Notes: a model not told the origin generated them from the letters alone. A stretch of DNA of 64,000 nt from Streptomyces virginiae (GCF_000720455.1 NZ_JOAK01000012.1:124001-188000); one strand, 5' to 3'; positions 7,758 through 17,364 are shown, counted from the first letter of the stretch. Numbers and translations: made by a program.

Positions 7758-9383
7758 GTGAACGGGGCGGCAAAGGGCGCCATCATCGGCGGGGTGTTCC
7801 TCGCGATGGTCGGCGGTGCCGGATACGGGGTGTACGCGCTGGTCGGGGACGGCGGCGGGGACGCGGACGACGTCTCCGCCCTGTCGGAGGGCAGCGGGCC
7901 GATCAAGGAGAAGGAGGCCGAGGCGGCCGCGAAGGCCTTCCTCGCCGCGTGGGCGGCCGGGGACGAGCGGGGAGCGGCGGACCTGACCAACAACGCCGCG
8001 GCCGCGCAGAGCGCGGTCGGGGAGTTCCGGACGAAGGCCTTCGTCTCCAAGGCCGTGATCACCCCCGGCAGGGCGAACGGCACGACCGTGCCCTTCAAGG
8101 TCGAGGCGGAGATCACCTACGAGGGCACGACCAAGCCCCTCGCCTACGACTCCCAGCTCACGGTGGTGCGCGGCCTGACCAGCGGCAAGCCCCTGGTCGA
8201 CTGGCAGCCCTCGGTGATCCACCCGCAGCTGCAGAAGGACGAGAAGCTGCGCGCCGGCGCGCCCGCGAGCCCGCCCGTCAAGGCCGTGGACCGCAACGGC
8301 GAGGAGCTGACCGCGGAGAAGTACCCCTCGCTGCGCCAGGTCCTGGACGAACTGCGCCAGGGCTACGGCAGCAAGGCGGGCGGCAGGGCCGGGGCCGAGG
8401 TGTGGATCGAGCCGGCGGCGAAGGACGCTCCCCGGCGGACCCTGCTGACACTGGTCGAGGGCGAGCCGAGCACCCTCAAGACGTACCTGGACGCGAAGGT
8501 GCAGGCGGCGGCGGAACAGGCGGTCGCCAAGTTCCCGGAGGCCTCGGTGGTCGCCGTCAAGCCGAGCAACGGGCACATCCTGGCCATCGCGAACAACCGC
8601 AAGGACGGCTTCAACGCGGCGATGAGGGGCAACCGGGCCCCCGGATCGACGATGAAGATCGTGACGGCCGCGATGCTGATGGACCGCGGTCTGGTCGCCG
8701 CGGACAAGCCGGCGGAGTGCCCGAAGACGGTGACCTGGGACCGCGAGTTCCACAACCTGAAGAACTTCGACCTGCCGCCCGGCACCAGCTTCGCGACCTC
8801 GTTCGCCCGGTCGTGCAACACCGCCTTCATCAAGCAGATCAAGCCCGTCGGCGACGACTCCGCCCTGCCGAAGGAGGCCACGGAGGTCTTCGGCATCGGC
8901 CTGGACTGGAAGACCGGCATCAAGTCCACCGACGGCAAGGTCCCGCCGGCGACGGGCGCCGCGGCCGCCGCCGCGTACATCGGGCAGGGCCAGATCACCA
9001 TGAACCCCCTGAACGTCGCGTCGATCACCGCGACCGCCCGCACCGGGGTGTTCCGCCAGCCGTTGCTGGTCTCGCCGGAGCTCGACGGCCGGACGATCGC
9101 GACGGCCGAGCGCCGGATGAAGCCCTCCGTGCAGCAGCAGCTCGTCGGCATGATGAAGCTGACGGCGACCAGCGGCACCGCCCGCGAGGCGATGGCCCCG
9201 GTCAACGGCTCGGACAAGGGCGCGAAGACCGGCTCGGCGGAGGTCGGCGGCGCCGACGCCAGCCCGGACAGCTGGTTCACCGGCTTCAGCGGCGACGTGG
9301 CCGCGGCCGCGATGGTCGAGGGCGGCGGCCACGGCGGCGAGGCGGCCGGCCCGATCGTGGCGACGGTACTGAACGCGGGCTGA
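7758..9383 (+). CDS. Penicillin-binding protein, transpeptidase with NTF2-like (MecA_N) domain
   Basis: Peptidoglycan D,D-transpeptidase anchored by one N-terminal membrane segment (about 8-29). The next region (about 48-160) resembles the NTF2-like MecA_N domain of low-affinity class B PBPs such as PBP2a. The transpeptidase domain has all three active-site motifs: S297-T-M-K300, S352-C-N354 and K490-T-G492 (KTGSAEV). It is 541 residues long and ends soon after the KTG motif. The GTG start is preceded by GGGGGAGG. The gene is the counterpart of a PBP that lies just before ssgE in S. coelicolor; a role in growth or sporulation wall synthesis is plausible but not shown by sequence. Confidence 0.92.
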   Translation: MNGAAKGAIIGGVFLAMVGGAGYGVYALVGDGGGDADDVSALSEGSGPIKEKEAEAAAKAFLAAWAAGDERGAADLTNNAAAAQSAVGEFRTKAFVSKAVITPGRANGTTVPFKVEAEITYEGTTKPLAYDSQLTVVRGLTSGKPLVDWQPSVIHPQLQKDEKLRAGAPASPPVKAVDRNGEELTAEKYPSLRQVLDELRQGYGSKAGGRAGAEVWIEPAAKDAPRRTLLTLVEGEPSTLKTYLDAKVQAAAEQAVAKFPEASVVAVKPSNGHILAIANNRKDGFNAAMRGNRAPGSTMKIVTAAMLMDRGLVAADKPAECPKTVTWDREFHNLKNFDLPPGTSFATSFARSCNTAFIKQIKPVGDDSALPKEATEVFGIGLDWKTGIKSTDGKVPPATGAAAAAAYIGQGQITMNPLNVASITATARTGVFRQPLLVSPELDGRTIATAERRMKPSVQQQLVGMMKLTATSGTAREAMAPVNGSDKGAKTGSAEVGGADASPDSWFTGFSGDVAAAAMVEGGGHGGEAAGPIVATVLNAG

Positions 9384-9395
9384 CGCCCGACCCGA

Positions 9396-9423
9396 GCCCG
9401 GGCGGGCGGCGCCCCGCCCGGGC
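9396..9423 (+). terminator. Terminator hairpin after the PBP gene
   Basis: A perfect 11-base-pair stem (GCCCGGGCGGG and its complement) with a 6-base loop begins 12 bases after the PBP stop codon. It lacks a T-run, as is usual in Streptomyces. Confidence 0.65.
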
Positions 9424-9487
9424 GACACCCCCCGGCGACACCCGCCCGGGGGGCGCAATCGCCTCGCGGGGCGCGTCCCGGGCGGGC

Positions 9488-9493
9488 TAACGT
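9488..9493 (+). promoter_or_regulatory. -10 box of a leaderless YbaK-family transcript
   Basis: TAACGT ends 6 bases before the ATG at 9500, with no ribosome-binding site between, predicting a leaderless mRNA. Confidence 0.5.
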
Positions 9494-9499
9494 CCCGGC

Positions 9500-10015
9500 A
9501 TGACGACCACCGCGCACCCCCGTTTCGCCGAGGCGCTGACAGCCCTGGGCATCACCGCCGAGGTACGGGCCTTCCCGGAGGCCACCCGGACCGCCGCCGA
9601 GGCCGCGGCCGCGATCGGCTGCGAGCTCGGCCGGATCGTCAAGTCGCTGATCTTCGCTGCGGACGGCGTCCCCGTCCTGGTGCTCATGGACGGTGCCTCC
9701 CGCGTGGACGTCGCGGCGGTCGCCCGGGAGCTGGGCGCGGCCCGGGTGACCCGGGCGGACGCGGCCGTGGTCCGGGAGACCACCGGCTACGCCATCGGCG
9801 GGGTCCCGCCCTTCGGGCACCGTACGCGGACCCGGGTACTGGCCGACCGGTCACTGCTGGCCCACGAGACGGTCTGGGCGGCGGCCGGTACCCCGCACAC
9901 GGTGTTCGCGATGGCCCCGGGCGAACTCGTCAGGTACGCCGGCGCCACCGTGGCCGACGTCCGCGAGGGCTCCGGCCCGTCAGAGGGCCCGTCAGAGGGC
10001 CCGTCAGAGGGCTGA
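9500..10015 (+). CDS. YbaK/EbsC family aminoacyl-tRNA deacylase-like protein
   Basis: The YbaK/ProX domain hydrolyses mischarged tRNAs in trans (for example Cys-tRNA-Pro or Ala-tRNA-Pro). The 171-residue protein contains the family pattern: ELGRIVKSLIF with the conserved Lys, VLVLMDGASRVD, and the GYAIGGVPPFGH signature near residue 95, then DRSLLAHETVWAAAGTPHTVF. The last residues are three GPSEG units produced by a 12-base tandem repeat. The stop lies inside the end of the convergent serine hydrolase gene (12-base overlap). The exact tRNA substrate cannot be told from sequence. Confidence 0.88.
   Translation: MTTTAHPRFAEALTALGITAEVRAFPEATRTAAEAAAAIGCELGRIVKSLIFAADGVPVLVLMDGASRVDVAAVARELGAARVTRADAAVVRETTGYAIGGVPPFGHRTRTRVLADRSLLAHETVWAAAGTPHTVFAMAPGELVRYAGATVADVREGSGPSEGPSEGPSEG
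9974..10009. repeat. Three tandem 12-base units
   Basis: GGCCCGTCAGAG is repeated three times without mismatch. It encodes the PSEG tail of the YbaK-family protein, and on the other strand it contributes the stop codon and 3' end of the serine hydrolase gene, so copy-number change would alter both ends. Confidence 0.9.
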
Positions 10016-11167
10016 GCGCAGGGCCCGGACCAGGGCCTGGGCGCGGGGGTCGGCGGTGACCGACTTGGCCAGGGCGTTGGTGACGTAGCCGAAGCCGATG
10101 CCGGCCTCGGGGTCGGCGAAGGCCAGGGAGCCGCCGCGGCCGGGGTGGCCGAAGGAGGCGGGCGAGAGCAGCGGCGAGGCGGGGCCGTGCAGCATGTAGC
10201 CGGCGCCGAAGCGGGTGTTGACGACCAGGACCCGGTCCGGGCCCGAGGAGTGTTCCCGGGCGGCGAGTCCGGTGGTGGCCGGGGTGAAGATCCGGGCCCC
10301 GTCCTCGACCACGCCGATGGTGGCCCCGTAGAAGCGGGCCAGGGCGCGGGCCGTGCCGATGCCGTTGGAGGCGGGCAGTTCAGCGGCCCGGTACGCGGGG
10401 GCGTTCTCGTCGGGCAGCGGATCGATGGCGGCGAAGGCGCGGCGGGTGAGGGAGCCGGGGTCGGCGTACGCCTCGGAAACGTTCCTGCGCGGCCTGGTCC
10501 GCAGCATCCCGGCGCTCTCCGGCGGGTCGACGGGGGCCACCCGGCCCACCCGGCCGGCCTCGGCCTCCGTCTCCGGCAGGCCGATCCAGAAGTCCAGGCC
10601 GAGCGGCTCGGCGATGTCCTCCGCCAGGACGGAGCCCAGCGTGCGCCCCGTCACCCGGAGCACCAGCTCGGACAGCAGCCAGCTGTAGGTCTGCGCGTGG
10701 TAGCCGTGGCCGGTGCCGGGCTCCCAGAAGGGGTGCTGTGCGGCGACGGCGCGCGGCCCGGACACCCCGTCCGCGGCCTCGGCGGCGGTCAGTCCGCGGT
10801 CCAGGGCCGGTATGCCCGCGCGGTGCGCGAGGAGGTCCCGTACGAGGACCTTCTCCTTGCCGCCCGCCTTGAACTCCGGCCAGTACGTGCCGACCGGCGC
10901 GTCCAGGTCCAGCAGCCCGCGCTGGTGCAGGAGCAGCGGGACGGCGGCGGCCACGCCCTTGGTGGCGGAGCGGACGATCTGCGCGGTGTCCTCGGTCCAC
11001 GGCTCGGTGCCGTCGGCGTCCCGGCTGCCGCCCCACAGGTCGACGACCTTGCGGCCGTCCCGGTAGACGGCCACGGCCGCGCCCCGGTCCCCGAGCACCT
11101 CGAAGTTGCGTACGAACGCGTCTCTGACGGGCTCGAAGCCCTCCGCCACCACACCCTGGATGTCCAC
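10004..11167 (-). CDS. Serine hydrolase of the beta-lactamase (class C) / esterase family
   Basis: A 387-residue protein of the class C beta-lactamase/DD-peptidase/EstB fold. The nucleophile is in the SATK motif (IVRSATKGVAAAV, about residue 67), and the second motif Tyr lies in HGYHAQTYSWLL. No signal peptide is visible, so it is probably cytoplasmic and acts on esters or peptides, unlike secreted beta-lactamases. LLHQRGLLDLDAPVGTYWPEF is the usual region after the SxxK helix. The start is GTG at 11167. It is convergent with and overlaps the YbaK-family gene by 12 bases. Substrate unknown. Confidence 0.87.
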   Translation of the reverse strand: MDIQGVVAEGFEPVRDAFVRNFEVLGDRGAAVAVYRDGRKVVDLWGGSRDADGTEPWTEDTAQIVRSATKGVAAAVPLLLHQRGLLDLDAPVGTYWPEFKAGGKEKVLVRDLLAHRAGIPALDRGLTAAEAADGVSGPRAVAAQHPFWEPGTGHGYHAQTYSWLLSELVLRVTGRTLGSVLAEDIAEPLGLDFWIGLPETEAEAGRVGRVAPVDPPESAGMLRTRPRRNVSEAYADPGSLTRRAFAAIDPLPDENAPAYRAAELPASNGIGTARALARFYGATIGVVEDGARIFTPATTGLAAREHSSGPDRVLVVNTRFGAGYMLHGPASPLLSPASFGHPGRGGSLAFADPEAGIGFGYVTNALAKSVTADPRAQALVRALRSAL

Positions 11168-11195
11168 GTGCGGTCCAACAAACGCGGACGGGTGC

Positions 11196-11956
<761 letters not shown>

Positions 11957-11969
<13 letters not shown>

Positions 11970-12718
11970 CCCATCAGACAGACGGCGAGGGCCGTCACCG
12001 GGAGCACGGCCGCGTACGCCCACTGGCCGCGCGTGGCCACGGCCTCGTCGATCACCGGCATGGAACCGGCGTAGCCGCGGCTGACCATCGCGAGGTAGAC
12101 CCGCTCGCCGCGTTCGTAGGAGCGGATGAACAGCGCGCCGGCGGTCTTCGCCAGCACTCCCCAGTGCCGGATTCCGCTCGCCTCGAAGCCGCGCGAGCGG
12201 CGGGCGACGGACATCCGGCGCAGCTCGTCGCCGATCACGTCGCCGTAGCGGATCATGAAGGAGGCGATCTGTACGAGCAGGGGCGGCAGCCTGAGCCGCT
12301 GGAGGCCCAGCAGCAGGGCCCGCAGCTCGGTGGTCGAGGCGAGCAGGACCGACGCGGCCACGCCGAGGGTTCCCTTGGCGAGGACGTTCCAGGCGCCCCA
12401 CAGGCCGGAGACGCTGAGCGACATGCCGAGCACCTCGACGCGCTCGCCCTCGGCCACGAAGGGCATGAGCACGGCGAACGCGACGAAGGGGATCTCGATG
12501 AGCAGCCTGCGCAGCAGGAGGCCTGCCGGGATCCGGGCCACGGCCGCGACGCCGGCGAGGAGGAGTGCGTACAGGCCGAAGGCCCACACCGCCTCCCGCG
12601 GTGTGGACACGACGACCAGGACGAAGCCGAAGGTCGCGGCGAGCTTGCAGTGCGGCGGCAGGGCGTGGACCGGCGAGTGGCCCGGGCGGTAGAGCCTGTG
12701 GGCGTGGCCGGCGCCCAT
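11957..12718 (-). CDS. cbiQ: ECF nickel/cobalt transporter transmembrane subunit (CbiQ/NikQ)
   Basis: Transmembrane T-component that couples ATP hydrolysis to the substrate-binding S-component. The 253-residue protein has hydrophobic segments near 25-70 and 100-125 and the two Ala-Arg-Gly-type coupling helices seen as SVARRSRGFEASG (about 168-180) and FIRSYERGERVYLAMVSRGY (about 197-216), which contact the ATPase. The start ATG lies one base after the cbiM stop, and the gene overlaps cbiO by 13 bases. Assignment rests on these motifs and the operon. Confidence 0.93.
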
Positions 12719-12719
12719 G

Positions 12720-13778
12720 TCAGGCGACCGGGGTGGCGGTGGCGGTGGCGGTCAGGTCGTCGGTGCGGCGGCGGCGCACGACCCAGAAGATCCCGGTGCC
12801 GGCGACGACGGTGACGCCGACGCCGATGACGCCGGCGAGTCCGCCGGACAGGCGGGCGTCGTCGACGTCCTTGACGCCGTAGTCGGCGAGCGGCGAGCCG
12901 GCGGCGGCGTGCTCCTCGACCTTCTCGTCGATGCCCTTGTCGGCGGCGACCTTCTCCAGGCCGTCGGGGTTGGCGGAGGCGTAGAAGGAGACGAACCCGG
13001 CGAGGACGAGGGCGGTGACCAGGCCGGTCACCCACACCTTCTTCGTCGAGCCGGCCGCGGCAGCCGCGGCGGGCGCGGCGGCGGCCGGCGCGTCGACGAG
13101 CACGCCGTCGACGCGCAGCTTCAGCGGCGCGGTCAGCCCGCGGGCCCCGTGCACCAGGTCGGGCCGTACGGCGATCACGGCGCCCACGGTCGCGGCGGTG
13201 ATGAGGGCCTCGCCGATGCCGATGAGGACGTGCACGCCGACCATGGCGGTGAGCACCTTGCCGAGGGGCACGTCGGTGGTGCCGCCGACGGCGTAGAGGG
13301 CGGTGAAGGCGGCGGCCGCGGCGGGCACCGAGAGCAGGGCCGCGACGAAGCCGGCGACGGTCACGGAGCGGCGGCCGGCCGGCAGGACGCGGAGCAGGCC
13401 GCGGAAGACCAGGTGCGCGGTGACGACGGTGACGACGCCCATGACGGTGATGTTCACGCCGAGGGCGGTCAGGCCGCCGTCGGCGAAGAGGATGCCCTGC
13501 ATGAGCAGGACGACGGACACGCAGAGCACGCCGGTGTAGGGGCCGACGAGTATCGCCGCGAGCGCGCCGCCCAGCAGGTGGCCGCTGGTGCCCGCGGCGA
13601 CGGGGAAGTTCAGCATCTGCACGGCGAAGATGAAGGCGGCGACGAGTCCGGCGAGCGGCGCGGTGCGTTCGTCGAGTTCGCGGCGGGCGCCGCGGAGGCT
13701 GACGGCGACCGCCGCGGCCGCCGCCACTCCGGCGGCCACCGACACGGGTGCGTTGATGAATCCGTCGGGCACATGCAT
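12720..13778 (-). CDS. cbiM: ECF nickel/cobalt transporter substrate-binding subunit CbiM with fused PDGLE (CbiN-like) domain
   Basis: S-component that binds Ni2+ or Co2+. The protein begins MHVPDGFIN; in this family the N-terminal amine and His2 take part in metal binding. The CbiM membrane domain (about 1-220) contains AGTSGHLLGGALAAILVGP with the second conserved His. A poly-Ala linker (about 230-245) leads to a C-terminal PDGLE domain with one membrane segment, SANPDGLEKVA, and a final helix ending in RRRR, so the CbiN/NikN function is fused. Total 352 residues. It is first in the cbiMQO operon. The Nur-like box upstream favours nickel; no B12 riboswitch is seen. Confidence 0.93.
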   Translation of the reverse strand: MHVPDGFINAPVSVAAGVAAAAAVAVSLRGARRELDERTAPLAGLVAAFIFAVQMLNFPVAAGTSGHLLGGALAAILVGPYTGVLCVSVVLLMQGILFADGGLTALGVNITVMGVVTVVTAHLVFRGLLRVLPAGRRSVTVAGFVAALLSVPAAAAAFTALYAVGGTTDVPLGKVLTAMVGVHVLIGIGEALITAATVGAVIAVRPDLVHGARGLTAPLKLRVDGVLVDAPAAAAPAAAAAAGSTKKVWVTGLVTALVLAGFVSFYASANPDGLEKVAADKGIDEKVEEHAAAGSPLADYGVKDVDDARLSGGLAGVIGVGVTVVAGTGIFWVVRRRRTDDLTATATATPVA

Positions 13779-13794
13779 GGAGTGGGCTCCGCTT

Positions 13795-13800
13795 CTTATA
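13795..13800 (-). promoter_or_regulatory. Probable -10 box of the cbiMQO operon
   Basis: TATAAG on the minus strand, 16 bases from the cbiM start codon, with CTTGAA/TTGAAC 15-16 bases farther upstream as -35. A second candidate -10, TATTCT, lies at 13821-13826; its -35 region would fall in the Nur-like box. Confidence 0.4.
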
Positions 13801-13834
13801 CGGCGGTCTTTAACCGTTCAAGAATAGTGCCCAG

Positions 13835-13851
13835 TTGCAAACCGTTGGCAA
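13835..13851. promoter_or_regulatory. Nur-box-like operator upstream of the nickel/cobalt importer
   Basis: TTGCAA-N5-TGGCAA matches the published Streptomyces Nur operator pattern (tTGCaa-N5-ttGCAA) with one mismatch. Nur is the nickel-responsive Fur-family repressor. The site lies 57 bases upstream of cbiM and 98 bases upstream of ssgE. Confidence 0.6.
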
Positions 13852-13949
13852 GAGCGAGCGCATCACAAATAGCGTCGCGCGTTTTCGTGGGAATGTGCGA
13901 GGCTGGATGGCAAACGGACGGATATGTTCCGATTCGAGGAGTCTGGTCG

Positions 13950-14342
13950 ATGTCAGCCACCGCCGAGAATCTCCCAGCGACCGCGACCGCGGCCCCCGTC
14001 GAAGAGCGGGTCCGCGCCCGTGTGATCACGGACGACCCCCTCTACCGGGCGATCCCCGTCGCCCTGCGCTTCGCCCCCGCCGAGCCCCTGGCCGTACGGA
14101 TCGTGTTCCCCGCCGATCTCTCCCCCGAGGGCACCGACAACGAGTGGGTCTTCCCGCGGGCGCTGCTCGAAGCGGGCCTGCAGGCTCCGACGGGAACCGG
14201 GGACGTGCGCGTCTGGCCCTGCGGCCGCGTCCAGGCCGTCGTGGAGTTCCACTCCCCCGAGGGTGTCGCGGTGGTCCAGTTCGACATCGCCGCACTGCGC
14301 CGCTTCCTGCGCCGTACGTACGCCGCCACCGCCGCGCGTTAG
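13950..14342 (+). CDS. ssgE: SsgA-like sporulation protein SsgE
   Basis: SsgA-like proteins (SALPs) are actinomycete-specific small proteins that control septum placement and spore-wall processes; SsgE has been linked to spore maturation and spore release. The 130-residue protein fits the family: RARVITDDPLYRAIPVALRF, PLAVRIVFPADL, WVFPRALLEAGL, and VRVWPCGRVQAVVEFHSPEG are the typical conserved blocks. The ATG is preceded by GAGGAG at good spacing. The ssgE identity rests on the position next to the CbiMQO genes, where S. coelicolor carries SCO3158 (ssgE); the SALP family itself is clear from sequence. Confidence 0.88.
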   Translation: MSATAENLPATATAAPVEERVRARVITDDPLYRAIPVALRFAPAEPLAVRIVFPADLSPEGTDNEWVFPRALLEAGLQAPTGTGDVRVWPCGRVQAVVEFHSPEGVAVVQFDIAALRRFLRRTYAATAAR

Positions 14343-14357
14343 CCCGCACGGCGCAAC

Positions 14358-14407
14358 CGGCCCGGCCCCGTACTCCCCGGTCGATCGGGGGGTACGGGGC
14401 CGGGCCG
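14358..14407. terminator. Terminator hairpin between ssgE and the MMPL gene
   Basis: A 16-base-pair stem (CGGCCCGGCCCCGTAC at 14358-14373 with its complement at 14392-14407) encloses a further short CCCC/GGGG pairing. It lies 15 bases after the ssgE stop and 14 bases before the convergent MMPL stop. Confidence 0.85.
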
Positions 14408-14421
14408 TGCTGACGCGGTGG

Positions 14422-16623
14422 TCAGGCGTTGACCAGCTCGCGGTCCTTGTCCGGACCCTCGCCCTGCGCGGACTCGGCGGCGAGGTGCTTGCGCAGGCTC
14501 TCGCCCTCCACGTCCACGTTCGGCAGCAGCCGGTCCAGCCACTTGGGCAGCCACCAGGCCTTGTGGCCGAGCAGCGCGAGCACCGCCGGGACGATGGCCA
14601 TGCGGACCACGAAGGCGTCGAAGAAGACCGCGACGGCCAGGCCGAAGCCGATCATCTTGACCATCTGCTCGCTGGCCCCGATGAAGCCCGCGAAGACCGC
14701 GATCATGATGACGGCGGCGGCCACGACGACCCGCGCGCTGTACTGGAAGCCGGTCACGACGGCCTGGCCCGGGCGCTCGCCGTGGACGTACGCCTCGCGC
14801 ATGCGGGTGACGAGGAAGACCTCGTAGTCCATGGCCAGGCCGAAGACCACGCCGACCATGAAGATCGGCATCATCGACATGATCGGACCGGTCTGCTCCA
14901 CCCCGAAGACCGAGCCGAGCCAGCCCCACTGGAAGACCGCGACGACCGCACCGAGGGCCGCGACGACCGAGAGCAGGAAGCCGAGGGCCGCCTTGAGCGG
15001 GACCAGGATCGAGCGGAAGACGAGCATCAGCAGCAGGAAGGCGAGGCCGACGACGAGTGCCAGGTAGGGCAGCAGCGCGTCGTTCATCTTCTGCGAGAAG
15101 TCGATGTTCATCGCGGTGGCGCCGGTGACGAGGACGTCGTCGCCGCTGCCGTCGCGGATCTCGTGGACCAGGTCCTCGGTCTGGGTGGAGGACGGGCGGT
15201 CCTTCGGGATGACGGTGATCACCGCGGCGTCGCCGGCCTCGTTGGGGGTCGGCGGGGTGACCGCGGCGACGCCCTCCAGGCCCTTGATCCGGTCGACGGT
15301 GGAGTCCGCGAGGGCCTTGTTCCCGTCGACGACCACCATCAGCGGGCCGTTGAAGCCCGGGCCGAAGCCCTCGGACAGCAGGTCGTAGGCCTGGCGCTGG
15401 GTGGTGGAGACCGGCTGGGCGCCGTCGTCCGGCAGGCCCATCTCCAGCTTGCTCGCCGGGATGGCGATGACGCCGAGGCCGATCACACCGGCCAGCAGCA
15501 CCATGACGGGGCGGCGCAGGACGAAGCGGGCCCAGCGGGTGCCGCCGTTGGCCTTCTTCTCGGCGCCGGCGGGCTTGCCCTTGCCGAACAGCTTGCTCTT
15601 CTCACCCGCGGGCAGGACCTTCTTGCCGGCGAAGCCGAGGATGGCCGGGACCAGCGTGAGCGCGACGAGCACGGCGATGACCACGGTGCCCGCGGCCGCG
15701 ACGCCCATCTTGGTCAGCATCGGGATGTTCACGACGGCCAGGCCCACGAGGGCGATGACCACGGTCAGACCGGCGAAGACAACGGCGGAACCAGCGGTTC
15801 CGGCGGCCCGGCCGGCGGCCTCGTCCCGCTCGCGGCCCTCGGCGAGCTCCGCGCGGTAGCGGGAGACGATGAAGAGGGCGTAGTCGATGCCGACCGCGAG
15901 GCCGATCATCGTGGCGAGGGTGGCGGTGGTGTTGCCGAGGTCCAGCACGTTGGCGAGCGCGGTGATGGAGGAGACGCCGATGCCCACGCCGATGATCGCC
16001 GTCAGCAGCGGCAGACCGGCCGCGACCAGCGATCCGAAGGTGATCACGAGGACGATCGCGGCGACGAGGATGCCGATGATCTCGCCGGAACCGGTCTCGG
16101 GGGCCACCATCAGCGCGTCACCGCCGATCTGGACGTTCAGGCCCGCGGCCTTGGCGCCGTCGCCGGACTCCTTGAGCGCGTCGCGGGTGGCGTCCTTCAG
16201 CTCCATGCCGCTGACGGTGTACTTGGCGCTGATGTAGGTGGTGGAGCCGTCCTGGCTGACCGCCTGCGCCTCGTAGGGGTTGGTCACGGAGGAGATCTGC
16301 TCCGCGCCCGGACCGGTCTTCAGCCCGCTCACGATCTTCTCGACCTCGGCCTTGGGGCCGGGGTCGGTGACCTTCGCGCCCTCGGGGGCCTTGACGACGA
16401 TGCGCGCGGTGGCGCCGTCGGCGGCCATGCCGGGGAACTTCTTGTCCAGCAGGTCGAAGGCCTTCTGGGCCTCCGTGCCGGGTATGGAGAACGATCCGGA
16501 GGTGGGGGCGGCGGCGGAGGCCGCGCCGAATCCGGCGGCGAACAGCAGCGCCACCCAGAGGAGGGCGACGAGCCCGCGGCGCCTGAAGGCGCCCCGGCCG
16601 AGTCGGTAAAGGAAGGTGGCCAC
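14422..16623 (-). CDS. MMPL family RND-type transporter
   Basis: A 733-residue membrane exporter of the MMPL subfamily of RND pumps, which move lipids, siderophores or drugs using the proton gradient. It has the two-fold repeat: an N-terminal membrane helix, an extracytoplasmic domain (about 35-185), a six-helix bundle with GLAVGIDYALFIVSRYR, a second external domain (about 385-520), and a second bundle with FGLAMDYEVFLVTRMRE. Both DY pairs belong to the proton-relay signature. The GTG start is preceded by GGGAG. It follows a TetR regulator gene on the same strand after 134 bases, so it is probably the regulated exporter. Cargo unknown. Confidence 0.92.
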   Translation of the reverse strand: MATFLYRLGRGAFRRRGLVALLWVALLFAAGFGAASAAAPTSGSFSIPGTEAQKAFDLLDKKFPGMAADGATARIVVKAPEGAKVTDPGPKAEVEKIVSGLKTGPGAEQISSVTNPYEAQAVSQDGSTTYISAKYTVSGMELKDATRDALKESGDGAKAAGLNVQIGGDALMVAPETGSGEIIGILVAAIVLVITFGSLVAAGLPLLTAIIGVGIGVSSITALANVLDLGNTTATLATMIGLAVGIDYALFIVSRYRAELAEGRERDEAAGRAAGTAGSAVVFAGLTVVIALVGLAVVNIPMLTKMGVAAAGTVVIAVLVALTLVPAILGFAGKKVLPAGEKSKLFGKGKPAGAEKKANGGTRWARFVLRRPVMVLLAGVIGLGVIAIPASKLEMGLPDDGAQPVSTTQRQAYDLLSEGFGPGFNGPLMVVVDGNKALADSTVDRIKGLEGVAAVTPPTPNEAGDAAVITVIPKDRPSSTQTEDLVHEIRDGSGDDVLVTGATAMNIDFSQKMNDALLPYLALVVGLAFLLLMLVFRSILVPLKAALGFLLSVVAALGAVVAVFQWGWLGSVFGVEQTGPIMSMMPIFMVGVVFGLAMDYEVFLVTRMREAYVHGERPGQAVVTGFQYSARVVVAAAVIMIAVFAGFIGASEQMVKMIGFGLAVAVFFDAFVVRMAIVPAVLALLGHKAWWLPKWLDRLLPNVDVEGESLRKHLAAESAQGEGPDKDRELVNA

Positions 16624-16757
16624 GTCGGTGGTTCTCCCGTTCAGGTCGTGGGATGGATCCGGAGGGATCAGGGCGTGGGGAGCCGGCCCGACGACGAGAG
16701 CGGCGTGTCAGGAGCAGCAAGCCGGCAGGGAATGCCGGGGACTGGCAGCGGGGAGGA

Positions 16758-17348
16758 TCAGACGCCGAGGGCGGGGAAGACCACGGCGTCGATGAAGTCA
16801 CCGAGGAACGCCCGGTCCACCGGCCGGTCCTCGATCAGCGGGAGCGCGATGAACGCCCCGATGAGCATGTGCGGTACGAAGTCCAGGGCCGGGCACCCCG
16901 GAGCGATCTCGCCCCGGTCCACCGCGCGCTGCAGCATCACCTGCAGCCCGGTGATCTCCGGGTCGACCAACAGGTCCCGCAGTGCCTTGTGGAGCTCCGG
17001 GCTCTCGTGGACGGCATGGGCCAGGCCCCGCATCAGCGCGGTGTCCTTGGCCATCTGCGCGTCGTCCGAGTGCTCCACCATGAGCGCGAAGTCCCCGCGC
17101 AGGCTGCCCGTGTCGATTTCGCGCAGCGAGACGGGCTGCGTACATCGCAGGGCCTTGGCGACCAGCTCCGGCTTGCTCCCCCACTGGCGGTAGAGGGTGG
17201 CCTTGCTGGACTTCGTACGGGCGGCGACCGCGTCCATGGTCAGCGCCTCGTAGCCGACGTCACGGAGGAGGTCGAGCACCGCCTCGTGCAGTTCGGCCTG
17301 CCGTTCGGGGGTGATCCGGCTGCGCCGGGCCGCCATCGCCTCGGTCAT
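16758..17348 (-). CDS. TetR/AcrR family transcriptional regulator
   Basis: A 196-residue repressor with an N-terminal helix-turn-helix (about 10-57): LLRDVGYEALTMDAVAARTK and SSKATLYRQWGSK are the usual TetR positions. The C-terminal ligand domain contains LREIDTGSLRGDF and the DFVPHMLIGAFI region of the TetR_C type seen in MMPL-linked regulators. The ATG at 17348 follows GGAGG at 7 bases; the open frame extends further to 17408 without a better start. Two operator-like copies lie directly upstream, so autoregulation together with the MMPL exporter is likely. Confidence 0.9.
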   Translation of the reverse strand: MTEAMAARRSRITPERQAELHEAVLDLLRDVGYEALTMDAVAARTKSSKATLYRQWGSKPELVAKALRCTQPVSLREIDTGSLRGDFALMVEHSDDAQMAKDTALMRGLAHAVHESPELHKALRDLLVDPEITGLQVMLQRAVDRGEIAPGCPALDFVPHMLIGAFIALPLIEDRPVDRAFLGDFIDAVVFPALGV

Positions 17349-17364
17349 CTCCGTGCCTCCATCC

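Noticed and set aside
13779..13949. Cobalamin riboswitch before the cbiM gene
   Set aside because: The leader is too short and no B12-box-like conserved word is seen; a Nur-like box fits better.
14263..17193. Long plus-strand ORF opposite the MMPL gene
   Set aside because: His/Asp/Gly-rich product from the antisense frame of a clear MMPL transporter; no start signal or domain.
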